NCBI GenBank assembly: GCA_964578905.1 | Contig: CAZOER010000001.1 | Span: 44,245 to 108,244 of the forward strand | Source: CAZVBV01 sp964578905 | GTDB taxonomy: Bacteria > Patescibacteriota > Gracilibacteria > UBA4473 | Reading direction: 5' to 3' | Length of the DNA: 64,000 bases | Part shown: positions 8,022 through 18,572 of the stretch, piece by piece | Position numbering within the stretch: position 1 is the first letter of the stretch | Layout of the letters: each line of letters starts with the position of its first letter | The notes under the pieces: model-generated | What the model was told of the DNA's origin: nothing | Databases searched by the model: none | Seen by the model: only the letters and a program-made list of their open reading frames with translations | Program-made: the position numbers and the translations under genes

Positions 8022-8681
8022 ATGAAATATTCTCACAAAGCCCGTGGTGAAACAATTGTGGAAGTACTTATTGCTACGGTTCTTTTGGTGTCTGTATTAG
8101 CAAGTGCATTCGTTGCGCTCACTCGTGCCACTCAAACGAATATCAATGTGCAGAACAGAGTTGTGGCTATTAATTTAGCACGAGAAAGCATGGAGTCTGT
8201 TCGAAATATTCGCGATACAAACTGGCTTAAATACTCAGGGAACAGGCGAGAAAAATGGCTCTGTCTCGATAGCGTTGGAACTCCCGATACGTGCGAAGGC
8301 GGCGGAGCACCGACTCTTATGGTTGATGGATACTATCAAACAAATTTCTCCGACACGTTTCAGCGATATTTCCTCTCAATAGTGCCTAGCGTGGATGAAC
8401 TTGATATCCCAAATGATTCGATCGGACTAGCATCCTTTCGTCTTTATCAAGAACCCCTAACGGGAAAATTTACGTATGATGATGATGGGGGAGATAATCC
8501 AGCCACCCCTTTCTATCGACAAATAGAGCTCGATGTGGCCACCGATCCTGTTTGTGGAACTGAATGCAATGAAGCGAAATTAAAAGTCACCGTCCGCGTA
8601 GGATGGGTTGAAAATGATCTCTCAAAAAACGTTATTCTCGAAACACACCTTTTTGATTTTTACCAACGTGATGCGTACTAA
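8022..8681 (+). CDS. Prepilin-like protein (PilV/GspI type)
   Basis: A 219-residue minor pilin candidate. The leader MKYSHKARG precedes the cleavage site G|ETIVE, which keeps Glu at +5 even though +1 is Glu rather than Phe. The membrane helix VLIATVLLVSVLASAFVAL follows. The mature part contains a CLDSVGTPDTC pair and a VCGTEC pair that could form disulfides. The start is 2 nt after the previous stop, and the gene overlaps the next by 11 nt, so the three genes are probably one operon. Confidence 0.8.
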   Translation: MKYSHKARGETIVEVLIATVLLVSVLASAFVALTRATQTNINVQNRVVAINLARESMESVRNIRDTNWLKYSGNRREKWLCLDSVGTPDTCEGGGAPTLMVDGYYQTNFSDTFQRYFLSIVPSVDELDIPNDSIGLASFRLYQEPLTGKFTYDDDGGDNPATPFYRQIELDVATDPVCGTECNEAKLKVTVRVGWVENDLSKNVILETHLFDFYQRDAY

Positions 8682-9612
8682 ACATTCCGGTTACTCTCTT
8701 CTTGAGATTCTCATCGCGATGACACTCTCTGCCATCGTCATCACTGCTGCTGTTCAAAGCGTGGGGAGTATTTATTTTTCTCAAAAGAAAATACATGTCA
8801 CGCAGAGCTTCGCCACAGAGACTCAATTTCTCATGGAACGAATCGTTCAGCTGGTTCGAACCAATACGATTGATTACGATCGTTATTTTACAGAGGTGGG
8901 ACCACCCGTTGCTGATTGTGTGAATTTTCAGGGAGACCAAGTTCCGGGAGGAACGCTTCGAACAAATAATGCTGCCAACCGTTTGGATCTTGGGTATGAA
9001 ACTATTTTCTTTTGGGATACAAACGACGATGACGTTCAGAATAGAAATTTAGGAGGAAGTAATCTTGACGGAGAGGTTGATGATTGTACGGAGGCTTGGA
9101 GTGGCATCCAAACCACTCTTTATCTTATCAACAGTAGCCGAACCCTTCGTGTTGCTGTTCGCAGGACACTCACCGTAGATCCACTCGATGATGATTTTGC
9201 AAAAATTGAAATTCAACAACAGCTTGGTGCTGATACCGATAATGATGGAGTTGCTGATACCTGGGGTTCAATCGGACTATGGGATTTTGCTGGAAGTGGT
9301 ATTTGTACCGTAGGAGGGAATGAAATTTTAGGAGAAAGTACTTATCAGGATGTTTGTATGCAAGCACATGACTGGACAGCTGTCTCTCCCGATGACATAG
9401 AAATTGAAAATCTTTTCTTCTCACCCGCTCCAAATAGGGATCCGTTCTTAGGCTTTGCGGTCGACGAATCTCAGGTGCATCCTCATGTCTCTGTTTCAAT
9501 GGAAACAAAACTTCGAGAACCATCTGATTTTGGAATGGAGGATGGAGAGCTTTCGAACATATCTCTTCAAACCGTGGCTTCTTCTCGGATCTTCGGAAAC
9601 ATTCGGAAGTAG
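8671..9612 (+). CDS. Prepilin-like protein (PilW/GspJ type)
   Basis: A 313-residue protein with the prepilin cleavage motif G|YSLLE (Glu +5) after the short leader MRTKHS, then a hydrophobic helix. The mature domain is larger than in the two preceding genes and has acidic Asp/Asn-rich loops (DTNDDD and DTDNDGVADT) that could bind calcium, as in some GspJ/GspK-like tips. It starts inside the end of the upstream gene (11-nt overlap), so translational coupling is likely. Together the three resemble the minor-pilin set that primes pilus assembly, with PilB at 2243 as the motor. A longer frame starting at 8608 reads inside the upstream gene and lacks the prepilin leader. Confidence 0.8.
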   Translation: MRTKHSGYSLLEILIAMTLSAIVITAAVQSVGSIYFSQKKIHVTQSFATETQFLMERIVQLVRTNTIDYDRYFTEVGPPVADCVNFQGDQVPGGTLRTNNAANRLDLGYETIFFWDTNDDDVQNRNLGGSNLDGEVDDCTEAWSGIQTTLYLINSSRTLRVAVRRTLTVDPLDDDFAKIEIQQQLGADTDNDGVADTWGSIGLWDFAGSGICTVGGNEILGESTYQDVCMQAHDWTAVSPDDIEIENLFFSPAPNRDPFLGFAVDESQVHPHVSVSMETKLREPSDFGMEDGELSNISLQTVASSRIFGNIRK

Positions 9613-9660
9613 CTTCTTTTTCTAGAATTCTTACAATGGGGGCGATTTTATCCTTCCTTT

Positions 9661-11082
9661 ATGTCTGAAGTTATCGTTCGTATGCCACCGTCTCCCACTG
9701 GGGGGCTTCATCTGGGAACCGCCCGAACAGCCTTGTTTAATTATTTATTTGCAAAGAATGCAGGAGGGAAAATAATTTTCCGATGGGAAGATACTGATAA
9801 AGAACGAAGTAAAAAAGAATTTGAAACTGAAATTTTGGACGGGCTTGCGTGGCTTGGAATGGATTTTGAAAAAGAATCTTCTCATTTTTTCAGGCAATCT
9901 GAAAACCGAGAAGTACACACTCGGTGGCTTGAGAAATTATGGGAAATGGAAAAAGTGTTTCCTTGTTTTGTGACCCCTGCAGAAATTGAGGCGCAGAGAA
10001 ATGAAGCAACGAAACAAAAAACGAACTTTGTTTTTTGGTCTCCGTTTCGTAATGAGAAAAAGGAGGTACTTGAGGAGAAAATGAAATCGGGAGAAAAATT
10101 TGTGTGGAGACTTCGTACTCCGAAAGATCAAGATGTTCAATTTACCGATCTTATTCGTGGTGACATTTCTGTCAGTACAAACACGCTGGGGGATTTTGTT
10201 GTGGCACGAGGGGACGGTTCTGTTTTGTACATGTTGGCGAATGTCGTTGATGATTGGACACAGGGTGTAACACACGTTCTAAGAGGCGAAGATCATATTT
10301 CCAATACTCCCAAGCAAATTCTTTTATACCAATCGCTTGGGGCAAACCTGCCACAATTTGGACACATTCCACTCGTGCTCGATGCACAGAAACGAAAACT
10401 CTCAAAAAGAAACGTTGATCCTGACACGTGTGTTTTGATTAAAGATTTTCAAGAGAAGGGATTTCTTCCTGAAGCTGTTGTGAATGGACTTGTTCTTCTT
10501 GGGTGGAATCCAAAATCTACAGAAGAGGTCTTTTCTTTTGACCAACTGGTGGATGCGTTTGATTTAGGAAACGTAAATCCAGGGGCAGCACAGTACAACT
10601 TTGAAAAAATGAAATGGTTCAACACGCATTGGGTTCGAACTATGGATTTAAAAATCTTGGCGAAACGTTTCACTGAATTTTCTGGAGAAACCTGTGATGA
10701 AAAAGTATTAGAAGTGGCTCGAGAAAAAAGTCGAGATCTTCACGATATCAAAGCTCAATTAGAATATCTTATCGCAGACCCTGACATCGATACCACGCTT
10801 CTCCTTAGCGAGAAAATGAACATTGATCAGGATATGGTTCAAAAAGTATTACCGGCGATTGGGGAAATGCTTGGGGGGGTGTGTGAGGATGAATTTAATC
10901 GTGAAAAATTAAGAGAAGTCTCAACTGAAAAGATTGCTGAACTTGAAGTAAAGAATGGACAGTTTCTCTCTCCTTTTCGAATCGCCCTTTCGAACCGTCC
11001 CGTCTCTGTTGGACCATTTGAAATTGCTGAAATTATCGGGAAAGCTGAAACCCTTCGTCGAATTGAGCGGGCACAGAAGTAA
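9661..11082 (+). CDS. gltX: Glutamyl-tRNA synthetase (class I)
   Basis: The enzyme charges tRNA-Glu, and in many bacteria without GlnRS also tRNA-Gln before amidation by GatCAB; whether this one is non-discriminating cannot be judged here. The class I signature is the HIGH-like HLGTA after PSPTGG (residues about 10-21). The KMSKS loop is KLSKR (about 246-250). The 473-residue length and C-terminal anticodon-binding helical domain are normal. The start follows a 48-nt gap after the pilin operon. I see no clear -35/-10 pair with the leaderless spacing. The gene is convergent with the giant surface-protein gene, only 4 nt from its stop. Confidence 0.95.
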   Translation: MSEVIVRMPPSPTGGLHLGTARTALFNYLFAKNAGGKIIFRWEDTDKERSKKEFETEILDGLAWLGMDFEKESSHFFRQSENREVHTRWLEKLWEMEKVFPCFVTPAEIEAQRNEATKQKTNFVFWSPFRNEKKEVLEEKMKSGEKFVWRLRTPKDQDVQFTDLIRGDISVSTNTLGDFVVARGDGSVLYMLANVVDDWTQGVTHVLRGEDHISNTPKQILLYQSLGANLPQFGHIPLVLDAQKRKLSKRNVDPDTCVLIKDFQEKGFLPEAVVNGLVLLGWNPKSTEEVFSFDQLVDAFDLGNVNPGAAQYNFEKMKWFNTHWVRTMDLKILAKRFTEFSGETCDEKVLEVAREKSRDLHDIKAQLEYLIADPDIDTTLLLSEKMNIDQDMVQKVLPAIGEMLGGVCEDEFNREKLREVSTEKIAELEVKNGQFLSPFRIALSNRPVSVGPFEIAEIIGKAETLRRIERAQK

Positions 11083-11086
11083 AAGC

Positions 11087-14000
11087 TTATCGACTATCTC
11101 TGAGCTTCCCTGGTTTTTGATATCGTTTTATGTTGAGATTTCTGTTGTGAATCTGCATTGGCTTACGATCTGTATTTGGATCGGCTGGATTCCATGAGTT
11201 TCTCGTTGGAAGATAGAGTCTTTCTTTCTTTTCTTCTTCATAATATTTTCGCGCACGAAGAATTGTTTCCACTTCAGATCTTCCTGTTTTTCGAGTTCCG
11301 AGTCGCGCACTTCCTGATGTATCTTCTCCTCGAAATTTTTTGAGTAACCGTTTAAACGCATTTCCTGGTTTCAACATTTCCTTCTTGTGTTCTATCGCCT
11401 GAACAAACCATGTAGAAAACTCTCCACGCGTAATGGCTTTGTTGTGGTAGAAGAACCGTCCTGATACGAAATTATCAAGCCACCCTGCTTGTTTTGCAGC
11501 AACGATAACAGGTGCCAATGGATCTGTTTTTATAACATCAACATACGAAACGTTTGTTGCTTTTTGATTCACTTCTAGTGGGAAAACTCCTGTCATTACC
11601 AAGAGTGCCTCTTGTCGTGTTGGAGCTTTTTCATAATTTATTTTTGTATCAATAATTCCTTTTTTGAGAGCCGTGTAAAAGCTTCTACTTTCAATATTGT
11701 TCGCCAATGCAACTCCTTCCACCCTTGGGAGGTTTGTGCTTTGCAATGCTCCATAGCTTTCTGGTTCGATACAATCTGCTGCTAAGAGAAGCTGCAATAC
11801 TTGCTTCCACGTTGTGGGATCGTTGGAGAGAAATTCATTGTTTTTATTCGTACTCATTATTCCATACGAGTGCATTTGCATAATGTCAGTAGCGTAGGTG
11901 TGTCGTGGAGAAACATCTTTAAACTGCCCTGTTGTTGCTATTTCTTTGAGACAAATAGTGCCTTCGATTGCCGAAGAGAGATATCCTTCCCCCTCTCCTG
12001 CTTTTATTTCTCCTGATGATATCGTTCGTCGTTCGGCTCCCAAGAGACCGGTTACTCGTTGTGCCACATACGGCTGAACTTTAAATTCCTCCGTACTCAG
12101 TCTCCCAGCCTTGTATCCAACAAAAATCTCTCGCCCAAAGTCATCTTTTCGAGTGATGATTTTACTCGCTACTCCTTGGTTTAATTCTTTCGCTTGTTTC
12201 ACCGCATATTGATAGCCTTTTTCCGCAACTTTGATGAGCTCGTCTTGCGTCATTCCAACCCAGTGAAATCCTGTTTCTCCACTCGCAGTAATTGTTTCGA
12301 GGCCCTCTTCTCCCTGCACTTGTGTTGGGTCGGTGATTCGAACAAGGATTGGAGAAATTCTTAAATCTTCCCGTTCCACTTGCACGGTTCTTTCGTCTTT
12401 CAAATATTGGGTGCTATAAATTTTTACCAAATATTCTTTCATTCCTGGAATGTTCAGGAGGTATTCTCCGTTTGCATCAGTCGTTGTCATGAACTCATTC
12501 GCTCCGTCGATAAACTTCACCGTGATACCTGACAAAGGAGCACTGTCTTCATCTAACACTTGTCCACTCATATAAACTCCTCGTTCTACATCAATAATTT
12601 GAGAAGTAAGGGCATTCGTCTGGTCAACCGCAAACACCTGCTCCTCTATAAATGTATTTGGGAAGGTGAGCGTTGCTCCCCCGTTCCCATCCGTCGTGTT
12701 GAGTGTTAGAGAATTGAGATTTCCATTTTGAATTTCAAATACTTCAATTTTTGCATTTGGCTGTCCTACCATTGTCAGGTCGATAAGCCCTTGAATAAAT
12801 AATTGATTGTTGATCAAGTTGTTAAAAACTGGGTTTAAACCAACACTGGAGGTGTGAATAATAAGACTTGGTGTTTCTACCAATTGCCCTTGTCCATGAA
12901 TAAATTCTGCTGAAAGTGTGTGTGTTACTCCAAGCGATAAATTTAGTTCTATAAATACTCGTCCCGACGCATCAGATTCCCCTGTGCCAATAACGGTTCC
13001 TTCCGAGTCCTTCATGGCCACACTTTGTCCTACCGGTGCTTTCGCAATTATGGTGAATGGCGAAGTCGTTGTTTTTATTGAAGTGGTCTGCGGGAAAAGA
13101 AGAATCGTTCGATGGTCTCCTGAATCGTTTGGATCGGTCCCGTCATCATATTCTACTCCATCGGCAATACTGTCTCCATCGGAATCTGCGTTCGTTGGGT
13201 TCGTATCACTCTGGTATTCTTGAAGATTTGTTCTTTCATCAGAGTCTCCATCTGTGCTCGCATCGGCACTACTGTTTTTATCTAAACCGTAGAGATCTTC
13301 CCACCAATCTGGCATCCCGTCGGTATCTGTGTCTGTTGGCTGGTTTGTTGCTACTTTTATTCCCTCCGAATTATCCAAATTATCAATCGAGAAATATTTC
13401 ACCGTGAAGTAGTCTCCCGAGAAGGTTATGTCATCAGAAGAAATCGATGTCCCTGATGTACTTGATATCGTTGGTGTTGTTCCATCCGTTGTATAGTAGG
13501 TATTGGAAATTCCTGAACTCACCGGTGCATCACTTGGCGTCAGTGTTATCGTAAATGGTGTACTTGCTGGCACCGCTGTTGGTGCGTCGTCCACGGTAAC
13601 AGGAACCGTTCGATCTACTTTTACGGTTAGAATTGAACTCTCTGTTTGGTTTCCCGCGTTATCGGTTGTTATTGATTTAAAACTATATTGCCCATCTCGA
13701 GCTGTTCCTCCAACAAGTCCGTCACTTGTGAAATAATAGGTCCCCGTGTCTGGTGACGTTGCGGTGGTAGAAATTTGCGTGAAGTCGAAATCATTTGTGC
13801 CCGATAAGGCCCCGTCTCCATTTTGATCAAACTGAGCATACGTTGTAATTGACGCAACTCCAGAATGAACATCTGCTCCTGATGACGTAAATCCATGTGA
13901 ATTGTCCGTTACGAATCCGTTATTCGTTGCAAGGTCGAGATCAGAGGCAAATTGTGCTGTCGGCGCCAAAGTGTCCATCTTAATATTAATGTCTTGAGCG

Positions 14001-17000
14001 GTTTCTGTTTTTCCTGCCTCATCAGTGGCATAGAAACTCAGCGTATTGGTTCCATTTGTGCTGAAGGAAAGAGGGGCTGTGTAGAGCGCCATTCCAGCAA
14101 TGTTTTTGTTATAATAAATATCTGCCACCCCAGATACTCCATCCGTAGCACTCAGCGTCACTGTTACAGGAGCACTGTACCAACCCGCTCCATTCACCGT
14201 TCCTGATATTACATTTGTGGAAACCGGTGCTGTTTTATCGATGAGAACAGCCATTGTATTGGAGAATATTCCAAGCGTTCCTAGTGCGTTTCGTGCACGA
14301 ACTCTATAGATATATACGGTCCCTTCTGTTTTTGCTTCCGTGTCAGCATAGAGTGTTGTGTCTCCATCGGCAGTTGTGTGAATCAACACTCCATCTCGAT
14401 GAACTTCATATGCATTAATATCAGTGACATTTGTTGCCGGCAACCAGTCGAGTGTCACCGTGTCAGTGGTGGCATATGAAACCATATTTTGAAGTGGTGG
14501 CGGATAGGTGCTTGCCGCACTCACATGGAATTGGGTGGCATCTGATTCTGTCTCAAGTCCTGATTTATTTATGGCGACGATTTTGTACTCATAAAACTTG
14601 TCGTCTTCCGTTGTGCTATCGACAAACGTTGTATCCGTTGTTGTTCCTATCGATCGCATTAAGACCGATAATTCTGTCACTCTTGCTTCATTAAATATGT
14701 AATCTTCTCGATGAATTTCATAAATACTCAAACCAGATTCGTCATCAGAGGATGCGTCCCAATCAATAAGTTGGTCTCCTGTTGGAGATGGATGTTGATG
14801 TTGTGTAATTGTGAAATCTGCTGGTGGCGTCGTATCAACGAGTACTCCTGGGCTGTATACGAAATCTGATTTTAGTGCGACTCCATCAACGGCTTTTACA
14901 CGCGTAAAGTATCGTGTTCCATGGGTTCCAACATATTGTTTTGTGGATGCAAGATAGTGATTGTTTTCATAAACAACGGTGGAAAATTCTGAATCTGTTG
15001 CGATTTGGACTTCGTAGTGATCAATTCCTGATCCCCCGTTGTCAGTGAATCCTATCCATGTAAATGACAAATCTGCTTCTGCTGAATATGCTCCATCATT
15101 TCCAATGGTTCCAATCGTCGGAGCACTCGTGTCAACGACTGTTGAAACCGTGTCTGAAAAAGCAGTCTCTGTACTTTCTATGTCACGAAGTTTCACTCTG
15201 AAATAATAGGTTTGCCCGTCGGTCAGATTTTGAAATGTGTATGATGTTTCTGGAATCCATCCTGAGTTTTGAGCGATGGTGGTAAAGTCCTCATCCGTTG
15301 CCATTTCTGTGTAGAACTGAGCATTCAAGACATTTGTTGCCCATGAGAAGGTCACTTCGTTCACTCCTGTGTAAGCGGCTTGCGCATTAACATCTGGCGG
15401 ACCAAGAACAATTGTTTCTACGTCTAGAAAAGATTCTTCCGAATCGACATTTGAAGCGTTGGCCCCCACATACGCTCGGGCATAAAGTGTGTAAGATCCT
15501 TCTGGAAAAGAAATCGATGCTGTTTGCCATGTTCCAACGCCCTCTGTTACTTCTGCAAATCCTCGCGGGGTACTTTCTCCGAGGGCAAAAATGGCTACTC
15601 GACTCGGCGTTGTTCCTTTCCAAAGCGGATCACCCGTTCCTGTAAGTGTGTATGTATACAGATCTTCCGCATCTCTGAGCACCGATGTAATAACGGGCTG
15701 ATCAATAGAGACATTATCGTCATTATCTTGATCGATCCCTAACGTATTTCCTTCTAAATCTTCGTAGAGATTTTTTAATCCATCGGCATCAATATCCTCT
15801 GTTCCTGATTCATAAATGTAAAAGGTTCTATTCGTTGAGGTTATCGTTGAAGCATTGGCTCCCATGTATGTTCTCGCAAAGATAGTATGGGGCCCTTCTG
15901 TCATTGTTGCATTACATTCCCATGCGCTGATATACGTTGGTGCAATACTCGCAATATTCGCAACTGTCGATACCGTAGATGTAGCTCCTGTAGAGGTGTT
16001 TAATTCTGTGATTCCTGTATTTGTAAGAATATGAGCTTTATTTCTGAGTCGATCCTGAACGATATCAAGTATATCCTCTGAAGCGGTCTGCAACATTGTT
16101 GTCCTATTTTCTGTAAACCACTCTGTTGTTAGATTGTAGAGATTGAGCACTTGATCGCTGGTGTAAACAGAAGTGGCTACAAATGGAAGTGCTACCGATC
16201 CATCGAAGTATTCATCATCATATCCATATCCAATACGAAGATCCTCCTCTACGCTCACAAGATTTCCTGTATGAGAAATAACATCTTCTAATACACCATT
16301 TCGATATATACGAATATTTGTTCCATCATAGGTTCCTATGATAAGTTCCCAAGTATTGGCTACTGGAGTTGTTTGAACAGACGCCGCTTGAAATCCTTGA
16401 TCCGTCTTAATTCCAAAGAAGTATGGATCATGGGCAAGTGGATAGTTGAAGAAATTGTCTCCCGCTGAAAGGAAATAACTTCTTGTTTCAACCGATTCTC
16501 CATGGGTAAGTATTTTTTGATATGGTCCAGTTCCCCCGGTTGTGGGTCGTTTAATCCACATTCCCACTGTTATTTGGTCACTCGTAATATTGAAGTCTGA
16601 ATCACTCGAACTCAAATAATTCGAAGTTCCATTGAATGTAAACTTTTGCATATCTGTTCCTGTGCTGGCAGCACTGATAACAACACTTCCATTGTTTGTG
16701 AGATCATTGCCCGACGAACTCCAGTCTGATACTGAATTAAAAAGCACAAGCTTCTCTGTCCCCAAAAGATCGTATGTAGAATAGGTCGGGGTAAGGTATC
16801 GATACGATCGGTAATACGCTCCGGAGTTTGTATAAAACGTCGCGATTTCTGTTGCTGAAAGGACTCGATTATAAAATCGAACATCTTTCATTTTTCCGTC
16901 GAAGAAATTCGTAATTTTTCCTATCACCACATCACTTGATGTTATCGCCGTGTCAGTGGTAATGACTATGTGGCGCAAACTTGTGTCGAGCGTCGTGCTA

Positions 17001-18484
17001 AGCTCTCCGTCGATGTAAATTGAAGGGGTATCGAATCCTGGCGCACTTAATGTTCCTGATGTTGTTTTGATAGTGTGTGTTCCTCCATCAAGGTCGATCA
17101 GATCTTCTGTTGTTGTGGTTGCATCCACCCAAAAGCTCACTGTTTTTATCGTTTGCTCAACCGCATCGAGCGTAATGAAATCGGTAACTCCGTCGAAAGT
17201 TATTTCATTACTCGCAACGGTTGGACTTCCTGTCACCGTTCCTGGCACGTACACATTTGAAGCAACACCTGCCAAGCTTCCAAATGTTTCTTTGTATATC
17301 ATTCCTGATTCGATGTCTGCATATCCATTCGATATCTGCGTCAGTCCTTTCGAATGTCCTACGAAATCTTCATACACCACGTTTACCGTTCCCGAACTAA
17401 AATTCACACTTGTAGAAATATTTTCTTCTTCCGTCCAACTTGCTCCTAAACTTGCTACCGATATTGTGGAAGACATTGTCGTTCCTCCTATTCCGTAGAT
17501 GAGTTTGTTGTCGTTGGTAATGGATATTCCATCAATTGAGCTTGTTGTCTTGGAAGCGACTGTTCCGTCTGTAGCATTATAAATAGAGGCTCCTGTAGCT
17601 GTTCCGACAACAACGTAATCTTTTGTACTAATCGTCTTTGAGTAGACATCTGTCACGCTATTATTTGCAATGGCTGGTGTAGACGCTGTCGTAAGAACCT
17701 CTGAAAAGGCATCGTTCACAAAATCATAAATATGGAGTCCTGTTGGGGTTCCTATGTAGAAGACTCCGTTTTCTGCGCTCATCGAAGTGATTCCCGCTAG
17801 TGCGAATCGCTTCCAAAAGCTTTGTTTCTCTGCGTTGAATATATACAACGTGTCAGAGGTCGCCATAAGAAACACTTGCGAAGGAAATGCTGGTTCTCCA
17901 CATCGATCATCTGCTCCGCTTCGGGGATCGTCATCTTCGTCAATCAGGCCATCCAAGTTGTCATCATCCCCTGTTCGGTAATCACAAATACTGTCGCCCC
18001 CATCGTCTTTTGTTTCGTTGAACCACGTTACTCCGCTTCCTCGATTTGATCGCCATGAGTCATCCAAGGAATCAAGTCGTGTGTCATAAAAATACTGTGC
18101 AGGAACTCCCTCGGCAAGGAATTCTACCGCATCTATTTTTCCAAAAGTTCCACTTCCTACAGAAACCCCGTTTCCTGTGATTTCATCTGTACACAGTTGG
18201 GTACTTGATTCAAAAACACGAGTGGTTGTTCCCGCTTCTCCTTTTCCAGAAAACACAGCATTGAGATCCAGATCAAAAACAGCCTGTCTTTGTTTTGGTG
18301 CCAAAATATACGGAGTAGTAAGAAGAATTGAATCCGTGTTATCGATTTCGGCCGATAACCCATCTCCGTCTGCGTCAACGGCAAATGCTGAAAAAGCGCA
18401 TAAACAAGTCAAAAAAACGAACCCAAAAAAGACGGCTGTCTTTTTACGAAACGAGAGGGGTCTTTTTTTGTGTTTTAAAATCAT
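11087..18484 (-). CDS. Giant secreted multidomain S-layer-homology protein (2465 aa)
   Basis: A very large surface protein. Visible parts in order: Sec-type signal peptide (about 1-36, basic then hydrophobic, ending near AFA); a short Asp-rich segment; a region of blade-like repeats (about 200-380); two LamG/concanavalin-like domains (about 400-560 and 590-800, with INGT/FDG-type strands); fibronectin-type III-like modules in the middle; thrombospondin type 3-like Ca-binding repeats (DTDTDGMPD, DGDSDERTN; about 1720-1790); a carboxypeptidase-regulatory-like beta domain (about 1970-2040); and SLH-type segments near the C-terminus (FKDVSPRH, about 2180-2350) with a basic tail. The likely role is binding at the cell surface, anchored through the SLH region. 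A 10-codon open frame in the leader overlaps the start as ATGA. The promoter is TTGCGT-17-TACAAT at 18550-18522. Confidence 0.85.
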   Translation of the reverse strand: MILKHKKRPLSFRKKTAVFFGFVFLTCLCAFSAFAVDADGDGLSAEIDNTDSILLTTPYILAPKQRQAVFDLDLNAVFSGKGEAGTTTRVFESSTQLCTDEITGNGVSVGSGTFGKIDAVEFLAEGVPAQYFYDTRLDSLDDSWRSNRGSGVTWFNETKDDGGDSICDYRTGDDDNLDGLIDEDDDPRSGADDRCGEPAFPSQVFLMATSDTLYIFNAEKQSFWKRFALAGITSMSAENGVFYIGTPTGLHIYDFVNDAFSEVLTTASTPAIANNSVTDVYSKTISTKDYVVVGTATGASIYNATDGTVASKTTSSIDGISITNDNKLIYGIGGTTMSSTISVASLGASWTEEENISTSVNFSSGTVNVVYEDFVGHSKGLTQISNGYADIESGMIYKETFGSLAGVASNVYVPGTVTGSPTVASNEITFDGVTDFITLDAVEQTIKTVSFWVDATTTTEDLIDLDGGTHTIKTTSGTLSAPGFDTPSIYIDGELSTTLDTSLRHIVITTDTAITSSDVVIGKITNFFDGKMKDVRFYNRVLSATEIATFYTNSGAYYRSYRYLTPTYSTYDLLGTEKLVLFNSVSDWSSSGNDLTNNGSVVISAASTGTDMQKFTFNGTSNYLSSSDSDFNITSDQITVGMWIKRPTTGGTGPYQKILTHGESVETRSYFLSAGDNFFNYPLAHDPYFFGIKTDQGFQAASVQTTPVANTWELIIGTYDGTNIRIYRNGVLEDVISHTGNLVSVEEDLRIGYGYDDEYFDGSVALPFVATSVYTSDQVLNLYNLTTEWFTENRTTMLQTASEDILDIVQDRLRNKAHILTNTGITELNTSTGATSTVSTVANIASIAPTYISAWECNATMTEGPHTIFARTYMGANASTITSTNRTFYIYESGTEDIDADGLKNLYEDLEGNTLGIDQDNDDNVSIDQPVITSVLRDAEDLYTYTLTGTGDPLWKGTTPSRVAIFALGESTPRGFAEVTEGVGTWQTASISFPEGSYTLYARAYVGANASNVDSEESFLDVETIVLGPPDVNAQAAYTGVNEVTFSWATNVLNAQFYTEMATDEDFTTIAQNSGWIPETSYTFQNLTDGQTYYFRVKLRDIESTETAFSDTVSTVVDTSAPTIGTIGNDGAYSAEADLSFTWIGFTDNGGSGIDHYEVQIATDSEFSTVVYENNHYLASTKQYVGTHGTRYFTRVKAVDGVALKSDFVYSPGVLVDTTPPADFTITQHQHPSPTGDQLIDWDASSDDESGLSIYEIHREDYIFNEARVTELSVLMRSIGTTTDTTFVDSTTEDDKFYEYKIVAINKSGLETESDATQFHVSAASTYPPPLQNMVSYATTDTVTLDWLPATNVTDINAYEVHRDGVLIHTTADGDTTLYADTEAKTEGTVYIYRVRARNALGTLGIFSNTMAVLIDKTAPVSTNVISGTVNGAGWYSAPVTVTLSATDGVSGVADIYYNKNIAGMALYTAPLSFSTNGTNTLSFYATDEAGKTETAQDINIKMDTLAPTAQFASDLDLATNNGFVTDNSHGFTSSGADVHSGVASITTYAQFDQNGDGALSGTNDFDFTQISTTATSPDTGTYYFTSDGLVGGTARDGQYSFKSITTDNAGNQTESSILTVKVDRTVPVTVDDAPTAVPASTPFTITLTPSDAPVSSGISNTYYTTDGTTPTISSTSGTSISSDDITFSGDYFTVKYFSIDNLDNSEGIKVATNQPTDTDTDGMPDWWEDLYGLDKNSSADASTDGDSDERTNLQEYQSDTNPTNADSDGDSIADGVEYDDGTDPNDSGDHRTILLFPQTTSIKTTTSPFTIIAKAPVGQSVAMKDSEGTVIGTGESDASGRVFIELNLSLGVTHTLSAEFIHGQGQLVETPSLIIHTSSVGLNPVFNNLINNQLFIQGLIDLTMVGQPNAKIEVFEIQNGNLNSLTLNTTDGNGGATLTFPNTFIEEQVFAVDQTNALTSQIIDVERGVYMSGQVLDEDSAPLSGITVKFIDGANEFMTTTDANGEYLLNIPGMKEYLVKIYSTQYLKDERTVQVEREDLRISPILVRITDPTQVQGEEGLETITASGETGFHWVGMTQDELIKVAEKGYQYAVKQAKELNQGVASKIITRKDDFGREIFVGYKAGRLSTEEFKVQPYVAQRVTGLLGAERRTISSGEIKAGEGEGYLSSAIEGTICLKEIATTGQFKDVSPRHTYATDIMQMHSYGIMSTNKNNEFLSNDPTTWKQVLQLLLAADCIEPESYGALQSTNLPRVEGVALANNIESRSFYTALKKGIIDTKINYEKAPTRQEALLVMTGVFPLEVNQKATNVSYVDVIKTDPLAPVIVAAKQAGWLDNFVSGRFFYHNKAITRGEFSTWFVQAIEHKKEMLKPGNAFKRLLKKFRGEDTSGSARLGTRKTGRSEVETILRARKYYEEEKKERLYLPTRNSWNPADPNTDRKPMQIHNRNLNIKRYQKPGKLRDSR

Positions 18485-18521
18485 AATTTTCCCTTATTTG
18501 GGATACAAAAGTGCATCTCGA

Positions 18522-18550
18522 ATTGTATGGCTCTCTTGGCAAAAACGCAA
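18522..18550 (-). promoter_or_regulatory. Promoter of the giant surface-protein gene
   Basis: On the minus strand: TTGCGT (18550-18545), a 17-nt spacer and TACAAT (18527-18522). Transcription should start near 18515, leaving a leader of about 30 nt that contains an AAGGGA element 6 nt before ATG 18484. Confidence 0.6.
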
Positions 18551-18572
18551 AAAAAATCATTCCTTAAAAAAT

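Noticed and set aside
12900..18400. Several open frames of 60-150 codons on the plus strand opposite the giant gene
   Set aside because: They are antisense shadows of a repetitive coding sequence, with no promoter spacing and no recognisable product.
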